A stretch of DNA of 62,766 nucleotides from an uncultured Caldilineaceae bacterium (GCA_951813625.1 CATOTS010000054.1:1-62766); one strand, 5' to 3'. Shown: positions 9,027 to 18,853, counted from the first letter of the stretch. The notes: generated by a model from the sequence alone, not told the origin. Numbers and translations are program-made.

Positions 9027-9809
9027 TCATTCATTAATCAATACGAAAATGCGTTCTTTCTGTTTTCTGCGTTCATCCTCTCCTTGCTCTGTTGAGTCAA
9101 ATATGTCGAACCAGCTTGGCGACACAAAGGGTTCCCCATTTTTCATATACTCTCTGTGTTTATAGGAAAGCCATTCATAATACTTCAACTCCGTAATCAC
9201 ATGTTCAACTCCTCCAGGAACATCCAACTCCCAGGGATCATAACTTTCCGACTTCTCTGCGAAATGCTCAAGTCCCAGTAGTTTCTCTCCAATGTAGTCC
9301 ATAGCCTCAACGATCAGTTCGATTGCGCAACCTACCTCATCTATGGAAATAGAAATGGCCTTTCCCTCAACTGTTGCCACCTTTCCCCAGTGGGCGACAG
9401 ATTCATTTCTCCTGCGGATGATCGAATTTGCCTTAACGTAGACTGCATCGATTATTCTCTTGAAGTCTTCGTCGTTCAAATAGGACATGAAGGTGAAAAG
9501 GCTTAGATGACCTCGTTCTGCATCGCCTTTTTTGTCGATGAAATTTACGATTTCCAGGACGACTCCATCCAGAAAGGCGTTTCTCGCATCCCGAAAAAAG
9601 CTTCGTAGATAACGGTGCAAAATTACTCGGTCAACCGTGTCTCCTCTCATCATCTTCTTGTATTCTGAGAACCTGTGTTTCATAAACAACAGTTTGCTCT
9701 CAAGGAAGATATAAGATTCGCCGATCTCTTGTCCTTTCCCCGGATTTCTCTCTTCCGCTCTGCGGATGTAGTCCGCTCTGATTTCGTCGTGCGACATCAG
9801 TCTGCTCAT
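9027..9809 (-). CDS. HEPN (AbiU2-like) domain protein, putative ribonuclease
   Basis: Encodes about 260 residues. The start at 9809 (MSRLMSHDEI) follows GGAGGG by 9 bases and is preferred to the longer frame from 9863. The helical middle carries RNESVAH (R134, H140), a canonical RNxxxxH HEPN ribonuclease motif, in a context (NSIIRRRNESVAHWGK) like AbiU2 abortive-infection proteins. HEPN ribonucleases cut tRNA, rRNA or mRNA during phage defence or as toxins. The C-terminal ~80 residues, after VEHVITELKYYEW, are not recognised. The PIN gene follows on the same strand. There is no MNT-type nucleotidyltransferase antitoxin, so if the pair is a toxin module its control is unusual. Confidence 0.65.
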   Translation of the reverse strand: MSRLMSHDEIRADYIRRAEERNPGKGQEIGESYIFLESKLLFMKHRFSEYKKMMRGDTVDRVILHRYLRSFFRDARNAFLDGVVLEIVNFIDKKGDAERGHLSLFTFMSYLNDEDFKRIIDAVYVKANSIIRRRNESVAHWGKVATVEGKAISISIDEVGCAIELIVEAMDYIGEKLLGLEHFAEKSESYDPWELDVPGGVEHVITELKYYEWLSYKHREYMKNGEPFVSPSWFDIFDSTEQGEDERRKQKERIFVLINE

Positions 9810-9849
9810 CTTTGTAGTCCCTCCATTTTTTTCTTCCATGAACCTATGT

Positions 9850-9941
9850 ACAGTCCGCCTCACAGGCTGCCTCCCCCCGTCTGGCGCGACCTCGCCGACA
9901 CCGACGTCGATGGGACGGAGCTGCCGTTTTGCCTGGAGTAG
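9850..9941 (+). pseudogene. 3' remnant of an LRR protein gene
   Basis: The plus strand reads VRLTGCLP, then, after a one-base slip in a C-run near 9872-9878, VWRDLADTDVDGTELPFCLE and stop. This matches the C-terminal cap of the LRR protein at 2242-4122 (GLSGCVPGHWREVGDSDFAE then GLPFCGE). It begins abruptly within ~40 bp of the HEPN start codon, so the HEPN/PIN cassette seems to have replaced or interrupted an LRR gene. Confidence 0.65.
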
Positions 9942-10007
9942 GATTTCACGGTGCAGGGAAGGTTAAAGCGTAGCGGAAGAACACTAGGGTTTCGGCACAC
10001 AAGTCTA

Positions 10008-13000
10008 TCAGAGCTGAAGTATTTTCTCTATGTAGTTGTACCCAACTTCCAGTTCCTGGAACAGTATGTGTTTGGCTGCGAAATCGTCTTCGGTCCACAA
10101 ACCGTTGTCGTAATAGTCCTTCAGGTCTTGAAACTTGGTTGCGGAGATGATGTAGGAGTCAAGCTGCACCTTGGGATTGCCAGTACGGTTGGCGATTTTC
10201 CGGGCCAGTGCGGGCAATCGCTCGTGGAGTTGCGCTTTGTCATCTCTTGCATAAGCTTTCTGATGGAGCATGCCGTGCGGTTCGATAAACACAATGCGTT
10301 GTGCATCCTCAGTCTTGATCCAGAGGATGAAATCGGGATAAAACCCACTGTTGACGAAAAAACCTACACCCTTGCCGCGGCTTAGATTGCGGAGAAGGTA
10401 AAGCTCGGTGCCGGACATATCGTCGGTCAGCGCATTCTCACAGTATTCTCTCAGGTCCTCAACGAATCTGCGCTCGCTCTCGCGCAAGCCGGGTGGGGAT
10501 GAAGTTACGCCATCGGCTTCGATCAGCAATGGCTGGTACAGGTGGCGGTCGAAGTGAATGCGCGGCAGGTCATCCCGGCCTTGGTCATATAGTTCGGTGC
10601 ACCCAGCGATCAGTTTCCCCACCTGCTCGATCAATTCTTCGTTGTCTTTGGGAACTCTGACAAAATATGTTCCCTTGCCTTCCTCCTCGCCCACATTGAA
10701 ACGAAAATTGTCGTCGGATTGGTCCAGTTCACGGTACGTTAGATTGTCCGATTCCCACTGCGCCAGCCGCTGGCGGTAGAGCGAGTCGACGTAACAGCGT
10801 AGGATGTTGGTGACGGCTTCCTGCAGCCGCTCGCGCTCTTGGAAACTCTTTGGCTCGACAACCGATTTCTCGGCAACCAGACGATATGACCTGGGGGTGC
10901 ATTCAAGAATGGGCCGCAACAACTCCGATCGCACCAGTAAATTGTCCATATTTCTGGATTCTTTGTAGTCCAATAAGGCTAGATAGGCGCTGTCCCAGTC
11001 CACCAAGCTCAGGCTTTGGGGCGGAATTGTCTGTCTAGTTCCTGAAGCCGCATCAACGTCCGTTACGCCGCTCTTCGCGCTCGCAATCTCTTGCACCGTG
11101 GTTGACAATTCCACCGAAACCGAACTGTCAAGCTCCTGGTGTTGCAATAGCACTGTCTCTTCGTTTGCAAACCTCCGGCCTTCGTCTAGACGAGGGATGA
11201 GCAATCCCTGGTCCAGGAATTCATCATTGGTCTGGGTGAACAGCCCAAACTCGATTGACTCGTGCGCCAGAATGCCCTCGCTTTGCAGGTAATCTCGAAA
11301 TTGCGCCATGTAGTCTGCCCGCAGGGCAAAAATGTTCAGCGTTTCGAGGAGCTTTATGTCGGCAGGGTGATCGTTGCCCAGCGCTGAACTCCGCTTAAGC
11401 GACATTTCGCGACCCTTCAGGCGAACGCCGCGCCCGAACAGTTGGATGATGAGCGAGCCTTCACTCCTGCCAATGTTAAGCAGGCCCATGTTTGAGACGC
11501 GCCACGAGTTCCATCCCTCCATAAATTTGCGCGCGCCAGCCAAGATTTCAATGGTTGAGTCGTGCTCGTTTATGCGCTCGAACAGCGATCCTTGAAGCAG
11601 ATCTTTGCCGATAACTATGCCGCTGTCGTCGTCCTCTACGAGCGATCTGAACTTGCTCTTGTCGCCGATGTAAATCACACCGAAGTAATCGTCGCCACCG
11701 GCAGACTTAATTCCTATCTCGCCGTCGCAGCCCGTCAGATCATGCAATTGCAGCCCGCCGCCATCGGTGTGCATGACCTTGTGCAGCGCGTTCCTGTACG
11801 TGGTCTCAGCATTCGGCTCAAGGCGCCGCAGCGTCTTGAATCTGTGGGCAAAAATGTCCCGCCCGCTCTTGTCAACTTTCAAGTCTGATTGCCCACTGAG
11901 CAACCGATCAATGGTATCGATAGCCCAATCTCCATCGCTCAAAACGCGCTGCAGGAAACGGGCAACCGTAAGGATGTCGCTACGCCGTTTGTTGCTTTCC
12001 TGGTAAACCGCATTGACGGTGCCGCCGATGAAAGTCCATAGAGGGCGCGACAAATTGTATTGTTTGAGTTCGGCGGTCTGTCGCGCAAAAACGAGTTGCT
12101 GTTCATAGAAAGACAGCAGATTGGCCATCAGGAGCGTGTCGGACTGCTGCTCGTATGAGACCTTCCGCAGGTTGAGGATGCTAAAGTCCTTGCCGTATCC
12201 GTCTTCGTAGAAGTGGCGATAGGAGTAGTCAAAGACGATTGTCTTGCCATACTCGGTCAGGAGAGCATCGTTATTGGCGGCGGTCAGGGCTTGGCCAAAG
12301 GTGGCGCTGTACTCAAAGGTGAACCCTGTCTCCGCCAGTTCGTCTCGCTTTCCCCGCCATGCTTCGCCACCGGAGCCTTTGTGACCTTCATCGACGAAAA
12401 TCAGGTTGTCGCCTTCGAAGGTCTCGACCGGAACGCTTACGCCGCCGCCCTTTTTCTCGTCAACCAGTTTAGTGATTTCGATGACCTTGATCGTCTCCGC
12501 TGTCGTCAACAGAGCGTTGGCTTGATTGATGTCGAAACGCATGGCGGGAATGCCGGAAGCCTGGAGTTCGTCAAGATGCTGCTGGCTCAAGCCTTCGTTG
12601 GGCGTGATCAGCAGAATGTTGTCGGGAGGCCCGACTCTATATTGAAGGAACTGCCGGTAGTTAAGGTGCAACAAAAGGGTCTTGCCACTGCCAGTTGCCA
12701 TCCAGAACGCAAGTTTGGAAAGATCGGCCTCGGCAAAGTGCTCGTACTGTTGGTACGAGGGAGATTTTGCGTTGTGCTCGGAGACGAAACTATTGAGCGA
12801 CCGCAGAATACCGACGCGTCGGTTGAAGTAGTGGTCGAGGTATATTTCGGAATAAAGCGCCGCCAGATATTGGAAATACCGCAGCGTGATCGGCTCGATT
12901 CTGCGCTCGTTTATACACTCCAAGTGTCTGCGGATGTTGTCGTCATAGCGTTTCAGGTCGCCGTCCGTCAAGACGCGCAAATGCTTGGCCCGCGCCTCAA

Positions 13001-13196
13001 AATGGGCGCTGATTTTGCTGCGGCCGCTAGCATCAAACCCTTCACCGGTCTCTCTTGTATCACGCAGCAGGTGGAGCGTGTCTCGGTAGCCCAATTGACG
13101 GTGCAGCCAGTTGAGCAATGCCAACCTCTGTTCAAGTCTTGCGTATCCTTTGGTGGTCGGCGGGCTGCCCATAACGGGGGGGCGTCGTGGTGACAT
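10008..13196 (-). CDS. Type III-like restriction enzyme Res subunit (DEAD/DEAH helicase-nuclease)
   Basis: Encodes about 1062 residues from the ATG at 13196; a TTG at 13271 would overlap the upstream methylase by 47 bp and is less likely. Walker A MATGSGKT lies near residue 170, and LIFVDEGHKGSGG is the Walker B/motif II. Later SF2 motifs follow (EILAGARKFMEGWNSWRVSN, QLFGRGVRLKGRE). The C-terminus has FYPDFILWI...IVFIEPHGM, resembling a PD-(D/E)XK nuclease, although the usual lysine position is histidine here. The enzyme would translocate on and cleave DNA lacking the methylation made by its partner. It sits directly downstream of mod in a two-gene operon. Confidence 0.85.
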   Translation of the reverse strand: MSPRRPPVMGSPPTTKGYARLEQRLALLNWLHRQLGYRDTLHLLRDTRETGEGFDASGRSKISAHFEARAKHLRVLTDGDLKRYDDNIRRHLECINERRIEPITLRYFQYLAALYSEIYLDHYFNRRVGILRSLNSFVSEHNAKSPSYQQYEHFAEADLSKLAFWMATGSGKTLLLHLNYRQFLQYRVGPPDNILLITPNEGLSQQHLDELQASGIPAMRFDINQANALLTTAETIKVIEITKLVDEKKGGGVSVPVETFEGDNLIFVDEGHKGSGGEAWRGKRDELAETGFTFEYSATFGQALTAANNDALLTEYGKTIVFDYSYRHFYEDGYGKDFSILNLRKVSYEQQSDTLLMANLLSFYEQQLVFARQTAELKQYNLSRPLWTFIGGTVNAVYQESNKRRSDILTVARFLQRVLSDGDWAIDTIDRLLSGQSDLKVDKSGRDIFAHRFKTLRRLEPNAETTYRNALHKVMHTDGGGLQLHDLTGCDGEIGIKSAGGDDYFGVIYIGDKSKFRSLVEDDDSGIVIGKDLLQGSLFERINEHDSTIEILAGARKFMEGWNSWRVSNMGLLNIGRSEGSLIIQLFGRGVRLKGREMSLKRSSALGNDHPADIKLLETLNIFALRADYMAQFRDYLQSEGILAHESIEFGLFTQTNDEFLDQGLLIPRLDEGRRFANEETVLLQHQELDSSVSVELSTTVQEIASAKSGVTDVDAASGTRQTIPPQSLSLVDWDSAYLALLDYKESRNMDNLLVRSELLRPILECTPRSYRLVAEKSVVEPKSFQERERLQEAVTNILRCYVDSLYRQRLAQWESDNLTYRELDQSDDNFRFNVGEEEGKGTYFVRVPKDNEELIEQVGKLIAGCTELYDQGRDDLPRIHFDRHLYQPLLIEADGVTSSPPGLRESERRFVEDLREYCENALTDDMSGTELYLLRNLSRGKGVGFFVNSGFYPDFILWIKTEDAQRIVFIEPHGMLHQKAYARDDKAQLHERLPALARKIANRTGNPKVQLDSYIISATKFQDLKDYYDNGLWTEDDFAAKHILFQELEVGYNYIEKILQL

Positions 13197-13224
13197 AGTC
13201 GGTTCGTTCGGTGAATCGCCAGCT

Positions 13225-16200
13225 CTATTGGTATACGCCAGCAAACATGCGCGCTTTGAAAAGTGGCTCAATGGGTTTGGCGTTGGGGATGACCGAATCG
13301 CCGTTGATGTAAACTATTTCGGCTTCTGCGGCAAGGTTGTGCTGGCTAACAAAATTCCGGTCACGCGTGAAGTCGGCTTCGGTCCAGCCTTCGGTTGCGC
13401 GCCAGATGACAACGACTTTGTGGCTGAGCCTGTCCCGGGTTTCGCCCCGGTACACCTGGTAACGACGCCCGTTGTCGTTGTACACTTCCCGCTTGCGCAC
13501 ATGCAGGCCCAGAAGGTAATTGAACGTCTCCGCCAGGTCCACTTTCTGTTCCCGCTTCTCTCCGTTGACGTGGACCCGCAGCCGGTACGAGAAAGGACTA
13601 GCCAGTTTTGCCGCGTTGAGCAGTGTCTCGCTGTTCTTCGTCTCCCACTTCAGCATATACTTGAGCATGTATTCGTCCGCTGCTTCCGACAGTTCCATCT
13701 GGTCGGATCGTTGCTCGAACTTGATGCTGTCCAGCGCGCCCTCGTAGGATTCCAGGCGCAGATACTTGACAATGCGGGGTGACCTTTCCGCTTCTTCCGC
13801 GGTGGCCTGCCGCTTCGGCTCACCCTCCCTCCATTCGGGCGCATAAGTAACTTTCTTGATGCGAGGCAGCAGCACAGTATCGAAGTATTCGCCCATTTCA
13901 ACTAAGATAAACTTACGCCGCCCGCCATCCTCGCGATTTAGGTTGACGATCGCATGACTGGTAGTCCCAGAGCCGGCGAAGAAGTCAACGCAGTGGTCGT
14001 TGTCGTGTAACTGGCAAACGCGGAGACAATCCTCGACAGTATGAACGGATTTGGGAAAAGGAAAAGTATTCGAGAGACCTAAGATATTCGCCAGCAAGTT
14101 CGTGCCATATTCCGTTGCGGAATATTTTTTGTTGCTCCAAATGGTTGGAGGAAGAGTGCCCTGGATCATGCGAGACTTCATGTAGATGCCAACCTCCCCC
14201 GTGCTGTCTGGCTTAGAAGATAGATCGGAAAGCCTTTCTTGCGCAGTTTCGTGCCCCCACTTCCAAGTTTTTTCTTCTCCTTTTGCGTTGACTGGGTAAA
14301 TTGCTGTTTCTCCTCTTCCTAGTTCGGATGTAGTCTCCCATTTACCCGTCCGGCCATCCCATATAAGGCGTGGAATCGCAACAGCGCCAGTTTCTCTCAC
14401 ATGAATCGGATAAAAGAGCCTGGGGCGAGCTTCCCTATTTGCATTCAGCCCACCGTGTTTACGAAAATTAACCCATTCAAACCTTCCTCGCTCATCCTGC
14501 TGGTCATATCTGGCGATCTGCTCATCAGATTTCGACAGTTTGCCCACAGTACAATATTCATTTGCGCCCACAAATAACGTATAGTCATGTGAAAGCGAAA
14601 AGCCTGAAAGAGCTGACCGCCCGGCGGGGTTGTTACGCACAACAACGGTCCCCAGAATAGACTTTTCGGAAAAAAGGACTGTAAGACATCCATAGAGTCG
14701 GTGATACTCGGAATCATCTATGGCTATGCATAGAATGCTGTTCGAGGTGAGAAATTCTGGGAGAATCGTTAGTCGATCGCTGATAAGGCTGAGCCAAGAT
14801 GAATGTTTATAGTCATTCTTGTAGAGAATCTCTGACGCTGCTGTATTGTACGGAGGGTCAATGTAGACACACTTTACTTTGCTCTGATACTTCTCTCTCA
14901 ATAGACTCAGTGCCTGCCAATTCTCGCTGTGAATGAAGAGCCCATCCGTAATTTCATCAAAGTCGTCTAAGGATGCCAACAAACGGTCAATGAAGTCGAC
15001 ACCAAAATGTCTGCTGTCCAGCATCAGCGTGGGATGAGCGCGTAGGAAGGTCGTGCTCCGGTCCGAAATGTCCAGCCCGTGAAGTTTCCGCCATTCATCC
15101 CATTGGGCGTCACACTCAGCAATGTCAGAAAGAAACGCTTCGTCAATGATGCTCACTCGGATGCAGTACTGCGTTTCAGTGACGAACTTCCGCTTTTCCC
15201 ACAGTATCTTCTGAAAACCCTCAATCTGGGCAAGAAAATCAATAATCTGACTGCCCACTGCTTTCGTCAACCGCAGTTGCTGGAACCAGCCATCGGTCAT
15301 TTCTTGTCCAGCCACGACTAGGTTATCAAGGTTCAACACCTCATTTTTCAGGTAGAAGTCAAGCTCGCGGTTGAGAAATCCGGACAGATCCTTGTGGATG
15401 AAAAAGTCGGAGTTGTTGCGCCGCACGTACCGCCGGAGGTGATGCTCCAACTGGCTAACCGTTTCCTCTCCCTTGGTCAGTTCGCTTATCAGAGCGGCCA
15501 GCGCTGGAGAACTGGCTGGCACCTGTTTCGGGATTGAGGAAACGGCTGCTCTCACAAGGGCTTCCTGCTGATTTCTGTTGCCGAAGGAGTCCTTCTCATT
15601 GTCGTACAAGGGCCTATATTCGAACGGAACTGTGACTACATTGCCGCCTGCGTCCCATTCCGTCTCGGAGACGAGAGGAATAAAGAATCTTTTATCACCT
15701 TTGACGTTGTTTTGCTCCATGTCCACATTTCTAAGACGAAAATGTACGCTCGTGCCGTTTGGCGCCTTCCAGTCATAGTTGCGGAAATACTCATCGGACT
15801 TGACGTAGTATTGGTCGTTGTTGACCCAATGGAAGTAGACCTCCTCGCCGTTGTAAGGGATGGCGTAACGTTGGTTGCGTGAGTAGCGGCGCTTAGAGAC
15901 AAAATCGCCATCCTCGTAATAGCGGCTGAAGAAGGTGTAGAGATGGTTGTAGATGGCGGCTTCAACGGCGTCGCGGCTTCGGCTACCCGCAGCAATCTGC
16001 CGCTGCGCCTCCAAGTAATCCTTTCCAATCTTCAACTCGTGGTATTTCGGATCCAAATTGCCACTATCGTCAATCGCGTCCTCGCTCAAGGTTGACCTCA
16101 CCTGCTGCGCAGCTTCCGCAAAATCGGCCTGCGCTTGCGCCTGTTGCGCCAACACTCCGCCGTCCAGTTCTGATGAGATGGCGGCCGGCAGCTTCTCGCT

Positions 16201-16347
16201 AACGAACCGTTCAACAACCTCCCTTTTGTGGTTCATGATTCGATAGATACCGAAGTCCAAGTCAGCGCAGTCGAATTGGAACAGTTCGCGGAGCAGGTTC
16301 TGGAATTTGGAAAGATTGTCCTGCGTAGAGGCGGTTGAACTGGTCAT
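13225..16347 (-). CDS. Type III-like site-specific DNA methyltransferase (Mod)
   Basis: Encodes 1040 residues, long for a Mod protein. The catalytic DPPY (YIDPPYNTAASEILYKNDYK) is near residue 497 and the AdoMet-binding DFFAGSGTT near 790. DPPY before FxGxG makes it a beta-class N6-adenine or N4-cytosine methylase. The long N-terminal half (FQFDCADLDFGIYRIMNHKR onward) is typical of the large Mod proteins paired with ~1000-residue helicase-nucleases. The res gene follows at once, so the pair probably acts as a complete restriction-modification system. The recognition sequence cannot be read from the protein. Confidence 0.88.
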   Translation of the reverse strand: MTSSTASTQDNLSKFQNLLRELFQFDCADLDFGIYRIMNHKREVVERFVSEKLPAAISSELDGGVLAQQAQAQADFAEAAQQVRSTLSEDAIDDSGNLDPKYHELKIGKDYLEAQRQIAAGSRSRDAVEAAIYNHLYTFFSRYYEDGDFVSKRRYSRNQRYAIPYNGEEVYFHWVNNDQYYVKSDEYFRNYDWKAPNGTSVHFRLRNVDMEQNNVKGDKRFFIPLVSETEWDAGGNVVTVPFEYRPLYDNEKDSFGNRNQQEALVRAAVSSIPKQVPASSPALAALISELTKGEETVSQLEHHLRRYVRRNNSDFFIHKDLSGFLNRELDFYLKNEVLNLDNLVVAGQEMTDGWFQQLRLTKAVGSQIIDFLAQIEGFQKILWEKRKFVTETQYCIRVSIIDEAFLSDIAECDAQWDEWRKLHGLDISDRSTTFLRAHPTLMLDSRHFGVDFIDRLLASLDDFDEITDGLFIHSENWQALSLLREKYQSKVKCVYIDPPYNTAASEILYKNDYKHSSWLSLISDRLTILPEFLTSNSILCIAIDDSEYHRLYGCLTVLFSEKSILGTVVVRNNPAGRSALSGFSLSHDYTLFVGANEYCTVGKLSKSDEQIARYDQQDERGRFEWVNFRKHGGLNANREARPRLFYPIHVRETGAVAIPRLIWDGRTGKWETTSELGRGETAIYPVNAKGEEKTWKWGHETAQERLSDLSSKPDSTGEVGIYMKSRMIQGTLPPTIWSNKKYSATEYGTNLLANILGLSNTFPFPKSVHTVEDCLRVCQLHDNDHCVDFFAGSGTTSHAIVNLNREDGGRRKFILVEMGEYFDTVLLPRIKKVTYAPEWREGEPKRQATAEEAERSPRIVKYLRLESYEGALDSIKFEQRSDQMELSEAADEYMLKYMLKWETKNSETLLNAAKLASPFSYRLRVHVNGEKREQKVDLAETFNYLLGLHVRKREVYNDNGRRYQVYRGETRDRLSHKVVVIWRATEGWTEADFTRDRNFVSQHNLAAEAEIVYINGDSVIPNAKPIEPLFKARMFAGVYQ

Positions 16348-16634
16348 TGCACGAATCTCAGTCGCCTGTGTAGTGGCTGCAAAAAGGTAGATTGGCCGAA
16401 TGTCTCCAGGCCAGGAACTGGACGCAGGTAAGAGTGGTCGGTTCGTGACCGAGGCTATCGTCTGAGGAAGGCGACCAGTGAACGTAGCCGGTAAGGGCTC
16501 GGCCTGTGCATGTTGGAGATTGTACCATCGTTGTAGATGTCAGTCACACCATTCGAGGTCTTGGTCAAAGCACACATAAACGTTGCTGCACATTTCACAC
16601 AATGTCCACCGCGCCGCGGTAAAGCAAACCGGCA

Positions 16635-16662
16635 TGGAAACACCGCACCAGTCAGGTATACT
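16635..16662 (+). promoter_or_regulatory. Promoter of the RHH/ATPase operon
   Basis: TGGAAA and TATACT separated by 16 bases. The same pair with the same spacing, in a conserved context, occurs at 27008-27035 upstream of a second operon. Conservation of spacing while the surroundings differ supports a real sigma70-type promoter. Confidence 0.6.
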
Positions 16663-16722
16663 ATAGCGAGCGCATACAACGATGCGTCTCACGTCAAATC
16701 ACGCCAGGAAATGAAGAGTCCC

Positions 16723-16971
16723 GTGCGCCGTCCCACCGCCGATGAAATCGCAGACATGGCCGACAGCGGCCTCGACATCTCCCGCTTCTTCACCAATCAG
16801 GGAAAAATGAAGCAGCCGCTTGCCAGCATCCGCGTCGACATCCCGCAGGAAATGCTGAAAGAGCTCGACCAGCTGGCAGCCGAGCTGCATGTCAGCCGCA
16901 AGGCAGCCATCAACTCCTGCCTGCGCCGCGCTTTGGACCAGCACCTCCTCGCCAAACGCGGGGAACGATGA
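16723..16971 (+). CDS. Ribbon-helix-helix (CopG-like) antitoxin/regulator
   Basis: Encodes about 82 residues from GTG 16723. An ATG at 16711 has AGGA touching it and could not use it as a ribosome site, while GTG has GAAGAG four bases upstream, as in the paralogue at 27096. The C-terminal half (IRVDIPQEMLKELDQLAAEL then HVSRKAAINSCLRRAL) is a ribbon-helix-helix DNA-binding fold; the N-terminal part (PTADEIADMADSGLDISRFF) is a conserved leader. It probably autoregulates the operon by binding near 16635-16662. The stop overlaps the next start (ATGA at 16968-16971). A decayed copy heads the DUF433/DUF5615 operon. Confidence 0.75.
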   Translation: MRRPTADEIADMADSGLDISRFFTNQGKMKQPLASIRVDIPQEMLKELDQLAAELHVSRKAAINSCLRRALDQHLLAKRGER

Positions 16972-17182
16972 CCAACAGTTCAGCGCCAGACGCCAAGCGG
17001 AGCCCAAAGCCCCTCCGGAACCGCCCGACGACCTGATCGATACCTCTGACATCCCCGAACTCCTCGACTGGAGTGGCGCACGCCGCGGCCTCTTCTACGA
17101 TCTCGCCAGATTGCAACTTCCCCTCTCCCAGCACGCAAAAAAATGCGAAGAGGGAGACGACCAGGACACAGATCGGGCATGA
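16968..17182 (+). pseudogene. Frameshifted BrnA/COG3514-like antitoxin fragment
   Basis: The ATG overlaps the RHH stop (ATGA). The frame reads MTNSSAPDAKRSPK, then the conserved part (APPEPPDDLIDTSDIPELLD then WSGARRGLFY) continues one frame over, so an indel near 17005-17012 breaks it. DTSDIPEL-DW-xAxRGxFY resembles the start of BrnA/COG3514-type antitoxins; the usual RPVKxQVTLR continuation is missing. Its stop overlaps the ATPase start (ATGA at 17179-17182), so translation was once coupled through the operon. Confidence 0.55.
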
Positions 17183-18288
17183 GAACCAGACTTGACAGCA
17201 TCACCATCAAAGGGTTCAAGACCATACGCGAGCTGAACGACTTCCGGCCCGGCCCCCTGACCGTCCTCATCGGCCCCAACGGCGCCGGCAAGTCCAGCTT
17301 CCTCTCCTTCTTTCGTATGCTGTCCACGATGGTGGCCGGCCCCACCCTACTTCAACACCATGTGAGCCAACGGGGCGGAGCCAGCAAGTTTCTGCACGAC
17401 GGCCCGGCGGCCACGCCAGAGATCGATGTCCTACTCAGGCTTCATTCCGGTTCCGGCGAGATCGATTACCATTTTCGTCTCGCTTACGCCGCCGACGACA
17501 CGCTCATCTACGCCGATGAGCGCTATCGATTGGCAAATGGAAACCAAACCGGGAAGCCTTCCTGGCAAAGAGGGGGGCCAAGCGATCGCTCGTCAATGTT
17601 CTGGGACCAGGAGACTTACAACGAAACCACCGGGGCTATCGCTGATGCACTGCGCAGTATGTTGACTTTCCACTTTCACGACACTTCAGTGACATCCCAA
17701 CTCCGCAGAAAGGCTGAAATCACAAGTGACAGGAAATTTCGGCATGACGGTTCCAATCTCGCGCCATTTCTTTACCGCCTGCAGAGAAAAGAAGGCAAAT
17801 CCTATCAGCGCATCGTCGATACCCTACGCCTGATCCTGCCCTTCTTTCTGGACTTTCACCTCGAACCCGACGCCGACCACCTGCTGCTCGCCTGGCGCGA
17901 AACCGAAAGCGACCAGGTCTTTACCGCCTCCCAGGTCGCCGACGGTATGCTGCGGACCATCGCCCTCGTCACACTGCTCCTGCAGCCCGACGACACACTG
18001 CCCAATCTCCTCATCATCGACGAGCCCGAGCTCGGCCTCCACCCCTACGCCATCAACATCATTGGCGGGCTGATCCGCGCCGCCTCACAAAAGACCCAGG
18101 TCATCGTCGCCACGCAGTCGCCCGCCCTCGTCGACCGCTTCGAGCCGTCCGACATCGTCGTCGTCGAACGCCAAGGCCGCGAGTCCACATTCCGAAGATT
18201 GGAGGACAGCGAGGAGCTAAGAGAGTGGCTTGAAGAGTACTCCCTCTCCGAGCTGTGGGCGAAAAACGTCATCGGCGGCCGCCCCTGA
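17179..18288 (+). CDS. AAA15/OLD-like ATPase (DUF4276-partnered type)
   Basis: Encodes 369 residues. The N-terminus (ITIKGFKTIRELNDF) and Walker A (G32PNGAGKS39) are typical of RecF/OLD-type ABC ATPases. Walker B is LLIIDEPELGLHP with D281 and E282, followed by the VIVATQSPALVDRF switch. There is no fused TOPRIM domain. In this family the effector is usually the next gene, a DUF4276 (TOPRIM-like) protein; here that gene starts 5 bp downstream but is broken (18294-18544). The operon therefore looks like a disabled ATPase/nuclease defence pair with an intact ATPase. A better-preserved paralogous pair lies at 28168-30002. Confidence 0.85.
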   Translation: MRTRLDSITIKGFKTIRELNDFRPGPLTVLIGPNGAGKSSFLSFFRMLSTMVAGPTLLQHHVSQRGGASKFLHDGPAATPEIDVLLRLHSGSGEIDYHFRLAYAADDTLIYADERYRLANGNQTGKPSWQRGGPSDRSSMFWDQETYNETTGAIADALRSMLTFHFHDTSVTSQLRRKAEITSDRKFRHDGSNLAPFLYRLQRKEGKSYQRIVDTLRLILPFFLDFHLEPDADHLLLAWRETESDQVFTASQVADGMLRTIALVTLLLQPDDTLPNLLIIDEPELGLHPYAINIIGGLIRAASQKTQVIVATQSPALVDRFEPSDIVVVERQGRESTFRRLEDSEELREWLEEYSLSELWAKNVIGGRP

Positions 18289-18293
18289 TCTTC

Positions 18294-18544
18294 GTGCAGC
18301 TGAATGTCATAGTGGAAGGACAGACCGAAGAGACCTTTGTCAATCGGACCCTGAAACCGCGCCTGGGCAGCCTTTCTGTCGGCGCGATTCTGGAATACGC
18401 GAGCGCAATAACATCCGCCGGGCCGATCGCGGCCGGGCCGGTCGGCCTGCCCACGACCCGCTCGAAATGCAAGCACTCCGCATCCTGGCTCGCCAAACTG
18501 GAAAAACCGGCAACTGAAAACCAGCGGCCGTTGACATTTCCAAT
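18294..18544 (+). pseudogene. 5' fragment of a DUF4276 (TOPRIM-like) gene
   Basis: From GTG 18294 the frame reads VQLNVIVEGQTEETFVNRTL, the typical DUF4276 start with the VEG.TE catalytic glutamate. After about 40 codons the family pattern is lost; a fragment DPLEMQALRIL appears in another frame near 18450-18480. At 18545 the sequence changes into a MITE-like element. At least one frameshift plus the rearrangement removed most of the gene. Confidence 0.65.
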
Positions 18545-18853
18545 GGTAACGACTAAGCCACATTCAGCGTCTGTCTCGCCCAGTGCTTCATCCCCGCCGC
18601 CATTCAGATTATCTGATCGCGTATTCGGTTGGCCGCCACCACGTTGGATAAGCCGGACTGCAGGAATGACGCCGTACCGTCGGTGAGCGCTGGTTTTGGA
18701 GGGGGGCGTTGCGGGGGGAGTCCCCCCGCACAAGGGAGGGCCGCAGGCCCGACCGTCCCAAAAGCAAGGAGAAAGTAAAGCAGAGTGAGGAGAGGGAATA
18801 CACCTTCGCTCGCCTTATTCAGGGTCGCAGACTGATAGCGGCTGAGCAGTTAC
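18545..18853 (-). mobile_element. MITE-like element, copy 2
   Basis: A copy of about 309 bp in reverse orientation. The ends GTAACGACTAAGCC (18546) and GGCTGAGCAGTTAC (to 18853) form imperfect terminal inverted repeats. The palindrome is at 18711-18729. The flanks show no matching target duplication, so this copy probably sits at a deletion or recombination junction: the left flank is a broken DUF4276 gene and the right flank an hsdR gene without a start. Confidence 0.8.
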
